Positions 27,163-35,990 of a stretch of DNA of 64,000 bases are shown here, piece by piece. The DNA is taken from NCBI RefSeq assembly GCF_000221045.1, contig NC_015856.1, forward strand, positions 2,286,890 to 2,350,889, in the 5' to 3' direction. Both the position numbers and the translations under genes were made by a program. The notes under the pieces were generated by a model, which did not search any database, had not been told where the DNA came from, and was given only the letters and a program-made list of their open reading frames with translations. Source of the stretch: Collimonas fungivorans Ter331 (lineage in GTDB: Bacteria; Pseudomonadota; Gammaproteobacteria; Burkholderiales; Burkholderiaceae_D). Every line of letters starts with the position of its first letter. Positions within the stretch are counted from its first letter, which is position 1.

Positions 27163-28109
27163 GGCAGTTTGAGCTCCGTATTGCGGGCGAAGGGCCATTT
27201 GCGGTTGATTTCGTCGACCAGCTGGGTCACCTTGCGCAAGCTGGCGTCGACTTCGGCGCGCAGCGCGCCCAGGTCGTTGCTGGCGATGCGGGCATTGCTG
27301 CCCACCGCCTGCGCCTCGGCCAGCACCGCATCGACCTTCTTGAGGCTGGTGCGGGCATCGCTCAATACATTGTTGAGCTGGACAATCGCGGCTTGCGCAT
27401 CGTCCATCACGCCGCGCTGGCCGGGCTGGCCAAAGACGCGCTGGTCGGCCTTGGTCAGCAGCGCATTGACGCGGTCCAGGGTGGCGATGATTTTTTTGGC
27501 GTTCTCGTCGCCGCCGAGGGCGCCGCCCAGCACGCCGTATTGCCCGTTCAGGCGGCCGGTCATGGCCTGTACATTGGCCAGGCTGGTGTTGAGGCTGGAG
27601 TCGGCGGCGGTGATGGTCTGCAGGTTTTCCAGCAGTTCCCTGGCGGTCGCCACCAGGCGCGGAATTTCCGCCGCGGTGTCGCCGCGCAGTACGGTGCGCA
27701 CCGAATCCGGCGGCAGCAGCGGATCGTCGAGCACGCCGGTAAAGGCGCGGATGCGGGTGTCGCCGACCAGGCCGCGCTCCAGCGTGAATACGCTGCTGGT
27801 GCGCAGCCAGTTGGCGTCTTTGCGCGGGACGTCGATCAGGATGCGCGCCTTGCCGTCCGCACCGAGGTCTATGCGCTGCACGCGGCCGATAGGAAAGCCG
27901 GAGAAAGTCAGGTCCATGCCGACCAGCACGCCCTCGGAATCGTCCGCCACCAGCACCAGGCGCTGGGTGCTTTCGAATACCCCGCGCGCATACATCACGT
28001 ACAGCACAAAACCGCATACCAGCGCGGCCATCAGGATCAGCAGCAGCAACGCCTTGAGTTCAACATTGGCGGGCGGCCGGACAGGCGGGGAATCAGGGGC
28101 GAGTGCCAT
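27159..28109 (-). CDS. MlaD-family MCE lipid-binding protein
   Basis: This 316-residue protein has one N-terminal membrane segment (about residues 20-45, LKALLLLILMAALVCGFVLY) and a single MCE domain: LTFSGFPIGRVQRIDLG, then VPRKDANWLRTSSVFTLERGL and GDTRIRAF. A long helical, coiled-coil-prone C-terminal part follows, as in PqiB/MlaD relatives. MCE rings bind lipids and pass them between inner and outer membranes. It lies between the permease gene and the lipoprotein gene, in the usual permease-MCE order, but no ATPase gene is in the set. Confidence 0.9.
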   Translation of the reverse strand: MALAPDSPPVRPPANVELKALLLLILMAALVCGFVLYVMYARGVFESTQRLVLVADDSEGVLVGMDLTFSGFPIGRVQRIDLGADGKARILIDVPRKDANWLRTSSVFTLERGLVGDTRIRAFTGVLDDPLLPPDSVRTVLRGDTAAEIPRLVATARELLENLQTITAADSSLNTSLANVQAMTGRLNGQYGVLGGALGGDENAKKIIATLDRVNALLTKADQRVFGQPGQRGVMDDAQAAIVQLNNVLSDARTSLKKVDAVLAEAQAVGSNARIASNDLGALRAEVDASLRKVTQLVDEINRKWPFARNTELKLP

Positions 28110-28123
28110 GGTTGTTTTCCAGA

Positions 28124-28921
28124 TTAAATGTATTTCACCGCCAGCGCCCCGACCTCGATCAGGACCAGCACGAACAGCAGGCGCGTGGCGCCAGGCTGCA
28201 GCGTGGATGACAGCGTAGTGTGGCGGCGCGCGCTTTCAAGGATCGCAGCCGTGGGAATGATCGCTACCGCCAGCCCGAACAGCAGGGTTTTCAGGGCGAA
28301 ACCGAGCGTCACCGCCGGATCGAACACCCGCCCCACGGTGCGGGTGTAGTCGAGCAGGCCCCAGGGAGTGACGCCGTAGACATTGACATACGCCAGCAGC
28401 AAGACAATCATGCCGCTCACTGTCGCCAGGCTCATTACCGAGAAGGCGCTGGCGATGACGCGCGGCACCAGGTCCTGCTGCAGCTGCGCTATGTCCGGCG
28501 CCGTCGCGCTCTGGCCGGCGGCGGTTGCCGGCAGCTGCGCGCCCTTGAATGCCAGGCCGGCGCGCAGCGCCACGAACAGCGCCGCCGACAACGGGATCAG
28601 CTCCAGCACCAGCACCCGCACCATCATTTCCAGCGCATAGCGCGATAGGCCGTAGCTTAGCGCGGTGACCAGCACGATGCGGATCAGCACCAGGCTGAGC
28701 AAGGTCGAAAGCAGGGTGAACCATGGCAGGATCTGCCAGGTGCCGCTGTAGATGTAGCGGTAGGTGGCGCTGCGGTTGGCCCGGTGATAGGTGGACGGCG
28801 ACACGCCCATGGCCAGCGCGATGCCGACCAGGTGCAGCATGCGCCACCAGCTGTCCAGGGTGCGCAGGACAGTCACGGCCCATTGCTCTGGTTTTATGTA
28901 GCGGGACGGGGTTGGATACAT
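28124..28921 (-). CDS. MlaE-family ABC permease
   Basis: This 265-residue inner-membrane protein has the MlaE/YrbE layout: a long N-terminal region and about five hydrophobic helices, with YALEMMVRVLVLELIPLSAALFVALRAG matching the conserved coupling segment, and GLLDYTRTVGRVFDPAVTLGFALKTLLFG following. It begins the leftward MCE operon, 14 bp before the MCE gene. It should form the membrane core for lipid movement together with an ATPase encoded elsewhere. Confidence 0.88.
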   Translation of the reverse strand: MYPTPSRYIKPEQWAVTVLRTLDSWWRMLHLVGIALAMGVSPSTYHRANRSATYRYIYSGTWQILPWFTLLSTLLSLVLIRIVLVTALSYGLSRYALEMMVRVLVLELIPLSAALFVALRAGLAFKGAQLPATAAGQSATAPDIAQLQQDLVPRVIASAFSVMSLATVSGMIVLLLAYVNVYGVTPWGLLDYTRTVGRVFDPAVTLGFALKTLLFGLAVAIIPTAAILESARRHTTLSSTLQPGATRLLFVLVLIEVGALAVKYI

Positions 28922-29114
28922 AACTCAATGATAACGCAGCAACTCTGGAAACAGTCTTGCATCGCGTTCTTTTATTTAATGGAGCTGACTTCCCAAGGGG
29001 TGGCGGCCGGCTGCCAATAAAAACGGATATGCTAGACTTTCTGGCAAAATTCAGCCGCCGCCGGCCGCTGTCGATTTTCTGAAAACCCGGATCAATTTTC
29101 ACGGAAAGAAAAAA

Positions 29115-29603
29115 ATGACTACTTTGCTATCGCTCAAGAAGATTTCTTGCACTGCCGGATTTGCCCTGGCCGGCCTGTTCGCCGCGAATTCCGCATTTGC
29201 CCAGGGCACGGCGTCGATCGACGGCGCCATTGCTACCGCCTCGCAATGGATAGCGCTGGCCGACAGCAACCAGGCCGAACGGATGTGGAGCAGCAGCGGC
29301 ACCGCCATGCAGAAAAGCACGAGCAAGGAAGACTGGCTGAAATACGTGAGTGCGGTGAAGACGGAACTGGGGCCGCTGAACAGCCGCCAGTGGGCGCAAA
29401 TCGTTCATGTCACCAACCCGCCGGAACTGCCGCCGGGAGAGTACCTGAATATCGCGTTTGCCGGACGTTTTGCCAAAGCGCCGACCGTTGAAAAAGTGTC
29501 CATGGTGCAGGCCGGCGATAAATGGATACCGGTCGGTTACGTGATCACGAAATTCGAGCCGGCTCCGGCCGCAGCTGCTGCCGCCGCCGATCCTAAAAAA
29601 TAA
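29115..29603 (+). CDS. DUF4019-domain secreted protein
   Basis: This 162-residue protein has a clear signal peptide (cleavage near NSAFA-QGT). The mature part matches the DUF4019 pattern: AIATASQWIALADSNQAERMW, then W in KEDWLKYV, LGPLNSRQW and the VTNPPELPPGEYLNIAF strand. The tail is Pro/Ala-rich. GGAAAG lies upstream of the ATG. Function of the domain is not known; it resembles small periplasmic proteins expressed under stress. It stands alone, divergent from the MCE operon. Confidence 0.82.
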   Translation: MTTLLSLKKISCTAGFALAGLFAANSAFAQGTASIDGAIATASQWIALADSNQAERMWSSSGTAMQKSTSKEDWLKYVSAVKTELGPLNSRQWAQIVHVTNPPELPPGEYLNIAFAGRFAKAPTVEKVSMVQAGDKWIPVGYVITKFEPAPAAAAAAADPKK

Positions 29604-29635
29604 GGCAGCGCGCTTGCATTGGCGCAACGCGAGAT

Positions 29636-29878
29636 TTATTTATTTCCTTGGTGTTTCATCGATCGCCGGACTACTTTTTCGACGCCGCGCTGTCCGTGCA
29701 GGTCGGTATCGACCAGGCCTTTGTTCAGGTCGGTCAACGCCTGTTTCATCTTCTTGCGCGGCCTGGCTGCCTGCTGGTCCGGGGTCTCGTCTCTTTCATT
29801 CGGCAGCAGCGGGTCGCCGTCCTTCTTGCGCGGTGTCTTGCCGTCCACATTTATCGTTTTCTGCGGCATGGCGTTCAC
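29636..29878 (-). CDS. Small hydrophilic protein downstream of PfpI-like gene
   Basis: An 80-residue, highly charged protein (many Lys, Arg, Asp; segments KTPRKKDGDP and ARPRKKMKQALTDLNKGLVDTD). I know no domain for it. Support for it being real is its ATG, which overlaps the PfpI-like stop by 4 bp (ATGA), so it is probably coupled to that gene. It looks intrinsically disordered at the N-terminus with a short helical C-terminus. Similar small proteins occur in stress-induced gene groups of Burkholderiales, but that is recollection only. Confidence 0.6.
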   Translation of the reverse strand: MNAMPQKTINVDGKTPRKKDGDPLLPNERDETPDQQAARPRKKMKQALTDLNKGLVDTDLHGQRGVEKVVRRSMKHQGNK

Positions 29879-30669
29879 TTTTGTCCGGGGTGAGATGCAG
29901 CCTGCTGCTGTTCGCGCAGCAGGCTGATGAAGGCCTGGTTGAACGCCGGGATGTCGTCAGGCTTGCGCGATGAAACGAAATTGCGGTCGCGCACCACTTC
30001 CTTGTCCAGCCATGTGCTGCCGGCATTCCTGAAATCGTCTTGCAGGCTCGGCCAGCTGGTCACGGTGCGGTCCTTGGCGATGCCGGCCGATATCAGCAGC
30101 CAGCCGCCATGGCAGATCGAGGCAATCGGCTTGTCCGCCTTGTTGATGCTTTGTATGAAGCCGCGCGCCTGCGGCGACATGCGCAGCGCGTCGCCGTTGA
30201 CCACGCCGCCCGGCAGCAGCACTGCCGCATAATCTTCCGGCAGAGCCTTGGCCAGCGCCTTGTCGACGCTTACCCGCAGGGCTTTCTCGGTATGCTGGAA
30301 GCCTTGCACGCTCTCGCTCTGGTCGGAAACGACATGGACGGTGGCACCGGCTTCTTCCAGCGCTTTTTTCGGATCCAGCAGCTCGGCTTGCTCGAAACCG
30401 TCGGTGACCAGGATGGCGATGTTCATGTGGCTCAGGCTGGCTGCCGGCGGCTTGCCGCTGTCGACGCCGCCTTCTACCGCATTGCTGTTTTGATGGTCGG
30501 CCGCGGCGGCGGCCATGTCCGGCGCTTCGGCGACGCGCGTGATGTTGGAGGAAGCTACCGGGTCGCTGGCCGGGAACGACATTTCATTGGCATTGTCGAG
30601 TGTGATTTCATCGGGACTGTCGTGCTTGCCGGAACGGACATTTTTTTGCTGTTTGTCATTGGCGCTCAT
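29875..30669 (-). CDS. DJ-1/PfpI family protein (YhbO/PfpI type)
   Basis: A 264-residue protein in two parts. Residues 1-95 are a polar, low-complexity N-terminal extension (KHDSPDEITLDNANEMSFPASDP). The rest is a PfpI-type type-1 amidotransferase fold: NIAILVTDGFEQAEL, LLPGGVVN, and the nucleophile elbow ICHGGW with the reactive cysteine. Family members act as deglycase/chaperone-type stress proteins. The N-terminal extension is unusual for the family; an internal start at MNIAILVTD would give the usual 170-residue core. The start at 30669 has AAGGA upstream and is preferred. Confidence 0.87.
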   Translation of the reverse strand: MSANDKQQKNVRSGKHDSPDEITLDNANEMSFPASDPVASSNITRVAEAPDMAAAAADHQNSNAVEGGVDSGKPPAASLSHMNIAILVTDGFEQAELLDPKKALEEAGATVHVVSDQSESVQGFQHTEKALRVSVDKALAKALPEDYAAVLLPGGVVNGDALRMSPQARGFIQSINKADKPIASICHGGWLLISAGIAKDRTVTSWPSLQDDFRNAGSTWLDKEVVRDRNFVSSRKPDDIPAFNQAFISLLREQQQAASHPGQK

Positions 30670-30794
30670 GGAGGTTCCTTGTAAATGTATAGGTGGCCTG
30701 GCGGTGGCCGGCTGCCGCCGCTCTCGGCTGCGGCTGCTGTGCTGCCAGGTTTTTTCATTGCGGTTGACTGCACTCATGCGCTGTCCCGTTGCAA

Positions 30795-31049
30795 TCAAGG
30801 CCAAGGGGCCGGCGTCACCGGCAGATACTGCGGCTCGAAGTCTTCCGGCCTGCTGGCCGGCAACTGCGAATGCAGTTTGGCGCCAAGCAGCAATTGGATT
30901 TCATGTTCCGCCGCGCTGAAATCGGCCGTAGTCAGAGGCTGGTCGGGCAACGGCCAGTTGTCCATTGCCCATCTCCTGAGCTGCTTGAAGCGGCTGTTCA
31001 GTTCCTTGCTATAGTTGTCGCGTATCTGCGCTTGCGTAATGTCGCTCAT
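30795..31049 (-). CDS. Small hypothetical protein
   Basis: An 84-residue protein of unknown family, with a helical, charged N-terminal half (DITQAQIRDNYSKELNSRFKQLRRW) and a Pro-rich tail (SRPEDFEPQYLPVTPAPWP). GGGAG lies 6 nt before the ATG, which supports it. It lies 125 bp ahead of the PfpI-like gene on the same strand and may share its transcript. No membrane segment or signal peptide is seen. Confidence 0.6.
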   Translation of the reverse strand: MSDITQAQIRDNYSKELNSRFKQLRRWAMDNWPLPDQPLTTADFSAAEHEIQLLLGAKLHSQLPASRPEDFEPQYLPVTPAPWP

Positions 31050-31268
31050 GCTTGCTCCCGTTTTGCCGCATCGTGTAAATCCAGCTTAAGAGGGGCAGCC
31101 ATGGCGGGCTATCGGACAGTCGCTGAATGTCGTGTAGGACATCGCGCCGAGTTGCCATGTTATCTACAAACCTCATCGATTCTTACAGCAGGGGACGGCC
31201 TTGTCTGATATTTTTCATATTGGGCGATGGGTAGAGTGGAGCTACCGATTCGCTACTTAGGAGCAACC

Positions 31269-31847
31269 ATGATCTCGTCCTTCCGTCCGCAAGCCCGCCT
31301 GTTTCATCCACAATCGTCCAGGAAATTGATCGCCATGCTGGGAATCGCCGTCTTGGCTGGACTGGCGTTCAGCGCAAGCCAGGCGCTGGCGGCAGACAGC
31401 CTGGCGCGCCAGGATAAAAGCTTCCTGACCGATGCCGCCCATGCCGGCCACGCCGAAATCGATGCCAGCAAGCTGGCCCTGGAGAAGAGCAGCAATCCGG
31501 CAGTCAAGAGTTTTGCCGAAAAGATGATCGCCGACCACGGCAAGGTCGGCGACGAACTGAAGGCGCTGGCCGCCTCTAAAAATGTCAGCGTGCCGGATGA
31601 ACCCGGAATGGCGCAAAAAGCAAAAATCGCAATTCTCGGCAAGCTGCAAGGCCCCACATTCGACAAGCAGTACGCCGGCATGATTGGCGTATCGGCCCAC
31701 AAGGACGCGGTTAGCCTATTCAAGAAAACCGCCGCCGGCGCCAAGGACGCCGACATCAAGCAGTTTGCCGCCAGCAATTTGCCTGGCCTGCAGGAGCGCC
31801 TGGAAATGGCGACGCAGCTAAAGGCTAGCGTCGACGCTGAAAAATGA
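31269..31847 (+). CDS. DUF4142 secreted protein
   Basis: A 192-residue protein with a signal peptide (LGIAVLAGLAFSASQALA-AD). The mature region is all helical and fits DUF4142: FLTDAAHAGHAEIDASKLALEKSSNPAVKSFAEKMIADHGKVGDEL, a ferritin-like four-helix pattern with the His-rich first helix. TAGGAG stands 6 nt before the ATG. It lies 37 bp before ku and may be cotranscribed with it. Biochemical role unknown; members are common in stress and envelope contexts. Confidence 0.87.
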   Translation: MISSFRPQARLFHPQSSRKLIAMLGIAVLAGLAFSASQALAADSLARQDKSFLTDAAHAGHAEIDASKLALEKSSNPAVKSFAEKMIADHGKVGDELKALAASKNVSVPDEPGMAQKAKIAILGKLQGPTFDKQYAGMIGVSAHKDAVSLFKKTAAGAKDADIKQFAASNLPGLQERLEMATQLKASVDAEK

Positions 31848-31884
31848 CTGGCCGCATCTGAGTCTAGGAATATAGGAGCATGAG

Positions 31885-32781
31885 ATGAGCCGGCGCGTGA
31901 TCTGGAAAGGGGCGATATCGTTCGGCCTGGTCCATATTCCGGTCGCCCTGCATGCGGCGACGTCCGAGCAGGGGCTGGATTTCGACTGGCTGGACAAGCG
32001 TTCGATGGATCCGGTCGGCTACAAGCGCGTCAACAAAAGAACCGGCCGGGAGGTGGCGCGCGAAAACATTGTCAAGGGCATCGCTTATGAGGAAGGGCAG
32101 TACGTGGTCCTGTCGCAGGAAGAAATCGCTGCCGCCTATCCAAAGACCACGCAGACTATTGAAATAGAAGCGTTTGTCGCCGCGACGGATATTCCTTTTG
32201 TGTACCTGCAGCGGCCTTATTACATAGCGCCTATCAACAAAGCAGCCAAAGTGTACGCGCTGTTGCGCGAGATACTCCACAAAAGCGGCAAGGTCGGCAT
32301 CGCCAAGGTGGTGATCCAGACCAAGCAGCACCTGGCCCTGCTGGCGCCGGTCGGTCCGGCGCTGGTGCTGGAGCTGCTACGCTGGGGCGACGAGGTGCGC
32401 AGCTGGGACGAACTGGACCTGCCGCCGGCGGGCAGCAAGGCCGCCGGCCTGACTGCCAAGGAATTGCAGATGGCGAAACAGCTGGTAAGTGAAATGAGCC
32501 AGCGCTGGCAGGCTGAAGATTTCACCGATACGTTCAAGGAACAGATCCTGAAACTGGTCGAGGAAAAAATCAAGGCTGGCGACACCGCTGCGGTCAGCGA
32601 AGTGGAAACAGCGTCCGCCGATACCGCCGGCGCAAAGATCTATGACCTCACCGAAATGCTTCAGCGCAGCCTGAACAAAAGCCCAGGCAAAGCCGCCAAG
32701 CCGCGTTCGGCCAAAGCCCCGGCCAGCAAAAGGACGTCGGCAGCCAAGGGCAAACCTTCCCCTAAACGTTCAACAGCCTGA
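31885..32781 (+). CDS. ku: Non-homologous end-joining protein Ku
   Basis: A 298-residue bacterial Ku. The core is typical: SRRVIWKGAISFGLVHIPVALH at the N-terminus, FDWLDKRSMDPVGYKRVNK, the KGIAYEEGQYVVLSQEE segment, FVYLQRPYYIAP and MSQRWQAEDFTDTFKEQ. The C-terminal tail is Lys/Ala/Ser-rich (SKRTSAAKGKPSPKR), like the DNA-binding extension of other bacterial Ku proteins. The homodimer holds broken DNA ends and recruits LigD, whose gene begins 8 bp downstream. AGGAG precedes the ATG. Confidence 0.96.
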   Translation: MSRRVIWKGAISFGLVHIPVALHAATSEQGLDFDWLDKRSMDPVGYKRVNKRTGREVARENIVKGIAYEEGQYVVLSQEEIAAAYPKTTQTIEIEAFVAATDIPFVYLQRPYYIAPINKAAKVYALLREILHKSGKVGIAKVVIQTKQHLALLAPVGPALVLELLRWGDEVRSWDELDLPPAGSKAAGLTAKELQMAKQLVSEMSQRWQAEDFTDTFKEQILKLVEEKIKAGDTAAVSEVETASADTAGAKIYDLTEMLQRSLNKSPGKAAKPRSAKAPASKRTSAAKGKPSPKRSTA

Positions 32782-32789
32782 CGCCGCCC

Positions 32790-35282
32790 ATGTCCGACCC
32801 ATTGACAAGCTACAGGAAAAAGCGGGATTTCACCGTCACCCCGGAGCCGTCTACGGCAGGGCAGGCCAGCCGCGGCGGGCGCGCGTTCGTCATACAAAAG
32901 CATTGGGCCTCGCGGCTGCACTACGATTTCCGCATCGAACTCGGCGGCGCGATGAAAAGCTGGGCGATTCCCAAGGGACCCAGCCTGGATCCCAAGGACA
33001 AGCGCATGGCGGTGCATGTCGAGGACCATCCGATTTCCTACAACAGCTTCGAGGGGGACATTCCGGCCGGCCAATATGGCGCCGGCAAAGTCATCATATG
33101 GGACAAAGGCAGCTGGGAAGCTGTCGACGGCGACCCGCTCAAGCAATACCGGAGCGGCCATCTGAAATTCGAATTGCGCGGACACAAATTGCACGGGCGC
33201 TGGGCCCTGATACGGATGAAACCGGATAGCCAAAAAAAAGAAGCCTGGCTGTTGATCAAGGAAAAAGACGACTACGCGCGGCCGGCGCTGACGTACAGCG
33301 TTGTGGATGAAATGCCGGACAGCGTCGCCGGACTGGCTGTCAAAGAAGAACGGAAACCGGCCCCGGTTGCCGCCAGCCCGCGCAAGCACGCAAAAATGCC
33401 GGCTGGCGCGGTCAAGGCCGCATTGCCCACGCATCTGGCGCCGCAGCTGGCGACCCTGGCTGACGCCGCACCCGGCGGCGCGGGCTGGTTATATGAAATC
33501 AAGTTCGATGGTTATCGTCTGCTGGCCCGGGTCAGCGGCAAATCCTTGCGCTTGTACACGCGCAACGGCAATGACTGGACCGCAAAGTTACCGGCTTTGA
33601 CAGCTGCGCTGCAACGGATGAAATTGCCGGCAGGCTGGTATGACGGCGAAATCGTCGTGCTTGATGAGCGCGGCTTGCCCGATTTCCAGCGCCTGCAGCA
33701 GGCCTTCGATAGTGCCGGCAGCGCTGCAGCCGTCAGCTACTACCTGTTCGACCTGCCTTTTTACGATGGTTACGATATGCGCGGCGTGCCGCTGCGTGAG
33801 CGGCGCAAGCTGCTGCAATCCCTGTTCAACACAAAAACGCCGGCGCCGGTCCGCCTCAGCGATGCGTTTGACGTCAGCGCCAAGGATATCGTCGCCTCCG
33901 CCTGCCGGATGGGCCTGGAAGGAGTGATCGGCAAACGGCAGGACTCCCTGTATGTCACGCGCCGCTCCACCGACTGGATCAAGCTGAAATGCACCCAGCG
34001 CCAGGAGTTTGTCATCGGCGGCTACACCGATCCGCAAGGCTCGCGCATCGGCATAGGTTCGCTGCTGCTGGGAGTGCACGATGCCCACGGCAAGCTGCGC
34101 TACGCGGGAAATGTCGGCACCGGCTTCGATGCGCGCGGCCTGGCGGCGCTGGCAAACAAACTCAAGGCAATATCCGCCGCCAGCAGTCCTTTCAGCGGCG
34201 CCACCGGACGCTATCGAAAAGTGCATTGGGTAGAGCCGCTGCTGCTGGCGGAAGTGTCGTTCGCCGAATGGACCGCCGACGGCCATATCCGCCATTCCGT
34301 GTTCCATGGCTTGCGCAGCGATAAACAGCCGCAGGCAATCAACCGGGAGAACGCCATGCATATTCCTGCCGCAGAGCCGCAAAGCAAGACGCTCGAATCG
34401 CTGAAAGTCACGCACGGCGAACGCGTGATCGACGCTGCCAGCGGCATCACCAAAATCGAGCTGATACGCTATTACGGCCTGGTTGCGCCGCTGATGCTGC
34501 CGCACCTGAAGGGCCGGCCGGTGTCATTGCTGCGGGCCCCGGACGGGCTCGCCGGCCAGCTGTTCTTCCAGAAGCACCTGGGCGAGATCAAGATGCATGG
34601 CGTGCGCCAGCTGGCGACGGCGCTGGACCCTGGCCATCCGCCCTTGCTGGAAATCGCCGGAGCCGGAGGACTGCTATCGGCGGCGCAAATGAATGTGCTT
34701 GAATTCCATACATGGAATGCGCTCAAGACGTCCATCATGAAACCCGACCGCATGACTTTCGATCTCGATCCCGGCGAAAAAACCACATGGGAATCGGTGC
34801 AGCAAGCTGCTCTGCTGCTGCGCGCTTTCCTGCAGCAACTGGAGCTGGAGGCCGTGATCAAGACCAGCGGCGGCAAAGGTCTGCACGTGGTGGTGCCGAT
34901 CAAGAAACAGCATGGCTGGGATACGGTGAAGGATTTTTCGCATGCCATCGTGGATCATCTTGCCGGCGCTTTGCCGGATCGTTTTGTCGCCAGGAGCGGC
35001 GCGCGCAACCGGGTCGGGAAAATATTCGTCGATTACCTGCGCAACGGATTCGGTGCGACGACGGCGGCGGCCTGGTCGGTGCGGGCCCGGCCGGGCCTTG
35101 GCGTGTCCGTGCCGATAGGCTGGGATGAGCTGGAAAAAATCAAGGGCGGCGCGCACTGGACCGTGGCCGACATCCATGCGCGGCTGGACCAGGGAAATGC
35201 GCCATGGGAAGCAAATGGCTCCAGGCCGCAAAGCCTGGCGCGGCCCATGAAAATCCTGGAATTCAAACCGGCGCGGAAATAA
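32790..35282 (+). CDS. ligD: ATP-dependent DNA ligase D (PE-LIG-POL)
   Basis: An 830-residue multidomain NHEJ enzyme. Residues about 25-150 form the 3'-phosphoesterase (HYDFRIELGG, HVEDHPISYNSFEGDIPAGQYG). About 225-520 form the ATP-dependent ligase, with the adenylated Lys in YEIKFDGYRL (K near 238), the EIVVLDERG stretch and the GLEGVIGKR motif V. About 540-820 form the polymerase/primase, with metal-binding Asp in MTFDLDPGEK and SGGKGLHVVVPI. The order PE-LIG-POL matches the Pseudomonas-type arrangement. Together with Ku it repairs double-strand breaks, mainly in non-growing cells. Confidence 0.96.
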   Translation: MSDPLTSYRKKRDFTVTPEPSTAGQASRGGRAFVIQKHWASRLHYDFRIELGGAMKSWAIPKGPSLDPKDKRMAVHVEDHPISYNSFEGDIPAGQYGAGKVIIWDKGSWEAVDGDPLKQYRSGHLKFELRGHKLHGRWALIRMKPDSQKKEAWLLIKEKDDYARPALTYSVVDEMPDSVAGLAVKEERKPAPVAASPRKHAKMPAGAVKAALPTHLAPQLATLADAAPGGAGWLYEIKFDGYRLLARVSGKSLRLYTRNGNDWTAKLPALTAALQRMKLPAGWYDGEIVVLDERGLPDFQRLQQAFDSAGSAAAVSYYLFDLPFYDGYDMRGVPLRERRKLLQSLFNTKTPAPVRLSDAFDVSAKDIVASACRMGLEGVIGKRQDSLYVTRRSTDWIKLKCTQRQEFVIGGYTDPQGSRIGIGSLLLGVHDAHGKLRYAGNVGTGFDARGLAALANKLKAISAASSPFSGATGRYRKVHWVEPLLLAEVSFAEWTADGHIRHSVFHGLRSDKQPQAINRENAMHIPAAEPQSKTLESLKVTHGERVIDAASGITKIELIRYYGLVAPLMLPHLKGRPVSLLRAPDGLAGQLFFQKHLGEIKMHGVRQLATALDPGHPPLLEIAGAGGLLSAAQMNVLEFHTWNALKTSIMKPDRMTFDLDPGEKTTWESVQQAALLLRAFLQQLELEAVIKTSGGKGLHVVVPIKKQHGWDTVKDFSHAIVDHLAGALPDRFVARSGARNRVGKIFVDYLRNGFGATTAAAWSVRARPGLGVSVPIGWDELEKIKGGAHWTVADIHARLDQGNAPWEANGSRPQSLARPMKILEFKPARK

Positions 35283-35288
35283 GCTTAA

Positions 35289-35990
35289 TCAGGCTGCCGC
35301 CGCTAGCGCAGAAAAATCGTGAGTGACGAGGTCTGCAAAATGCTCGACGCTGATGTCGGCCGCCGGGTAGGCGGCAATAATGGCGGGATCGTGAGCGTAA
35401 TGGCCCTGGCGCGGAAATACGGTGGTAAGGCGCTGGCCCCAGCTGTGTTTCATTGCCGCCAGCAGGCTGAGCTTGTCGTCGACCATGACGTAATGACGGG
35501 CCGGATATTTTCGGGCGACGGCATCCAGCATGTCTTCCTTGTGCACGTAGATCAGCACCCGGCCATCGACTGCCTGCCACAAGCCCGAGCGCTGGACTTT
35601 GCGCGGCTGGAAGACGACGTCGCCGTCCGACAGGATTACTGTGCGCCCCCATTGGCGCAGATGGGCGACGGCGTCCAGCGCGCCGGGATAGATCAGGTCG
35701 GCGAACGGGTAGTCGATGAAGAAGGCAGACATCAGCAAGACACGCGCATCGTCCATGTGCGCAAGCCGAAAGCGCTGCAGCGCTCCCAGGTAGTCGACAT
35801 AACCGAGTTCCACCCGCAGCTGCTCGAGGATCTGCTGATAGCTGTCCCCGCTGCCGGCGCCGAATTCCCGTTCAATATGCTGCATCAGCTCGTCGCGCAA
35901 GCGATCGTTGTCGAGCAGGGTATTGTCGACGTCGAGCAAGAAAACCACTTGATCGGTGGCTACCGCCTGCGGACGGGTTGAGGTTGCCAT
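35289..35990 (-). CDS. HAD-superfamily hydrolase
   Basis: A 233-residue HAD phosphatase-type protein. Motif I is FLLDVDNTLLD with both Asp, motif II is TVILSDGDVVF, and motif III/IV lies at RHYVMVDDKLSLL. A helical cap of about 90 residues follows motif I. The gene starts directly after the stop of the HNH_5 gene (no gap), so the two are one leftward unit; it converges on ligD, 6 bp away. Substrate unknown. Its place next to repair genes may be coincidental. Confidence 0.87.
   Translation of the reverse strand: MATSTRPQAVATDQVVFLLDVDNTLLDNDRLRDELMQHIEREFGAGSGDSYQQILEQLRVELGYVDYLGALQRFRLAHMDDARVLLMSAFFIDYPFADLIYPGALDAVAHLRQWGRTVILSDGDVVFQPRKVQRSGLWQAVDGRVLIYVHKEDMLDAVARKYPARHYVMVDDKLSLLAAMKHSWGQRLTTVFPRQGHYAHDPAIIAAYPAADISVEHFADLVTHDFSALAAAA

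Noticed and set aside
26497..28017. 506-codon minus-strand frame reading through into the MCE gene
   Set aside because: Only its last 221 codons, after the signal peptide start at 27162, are real; the upstream part is an Arg/Pro/Ala-rich shadow of the MCE gene in another frame.
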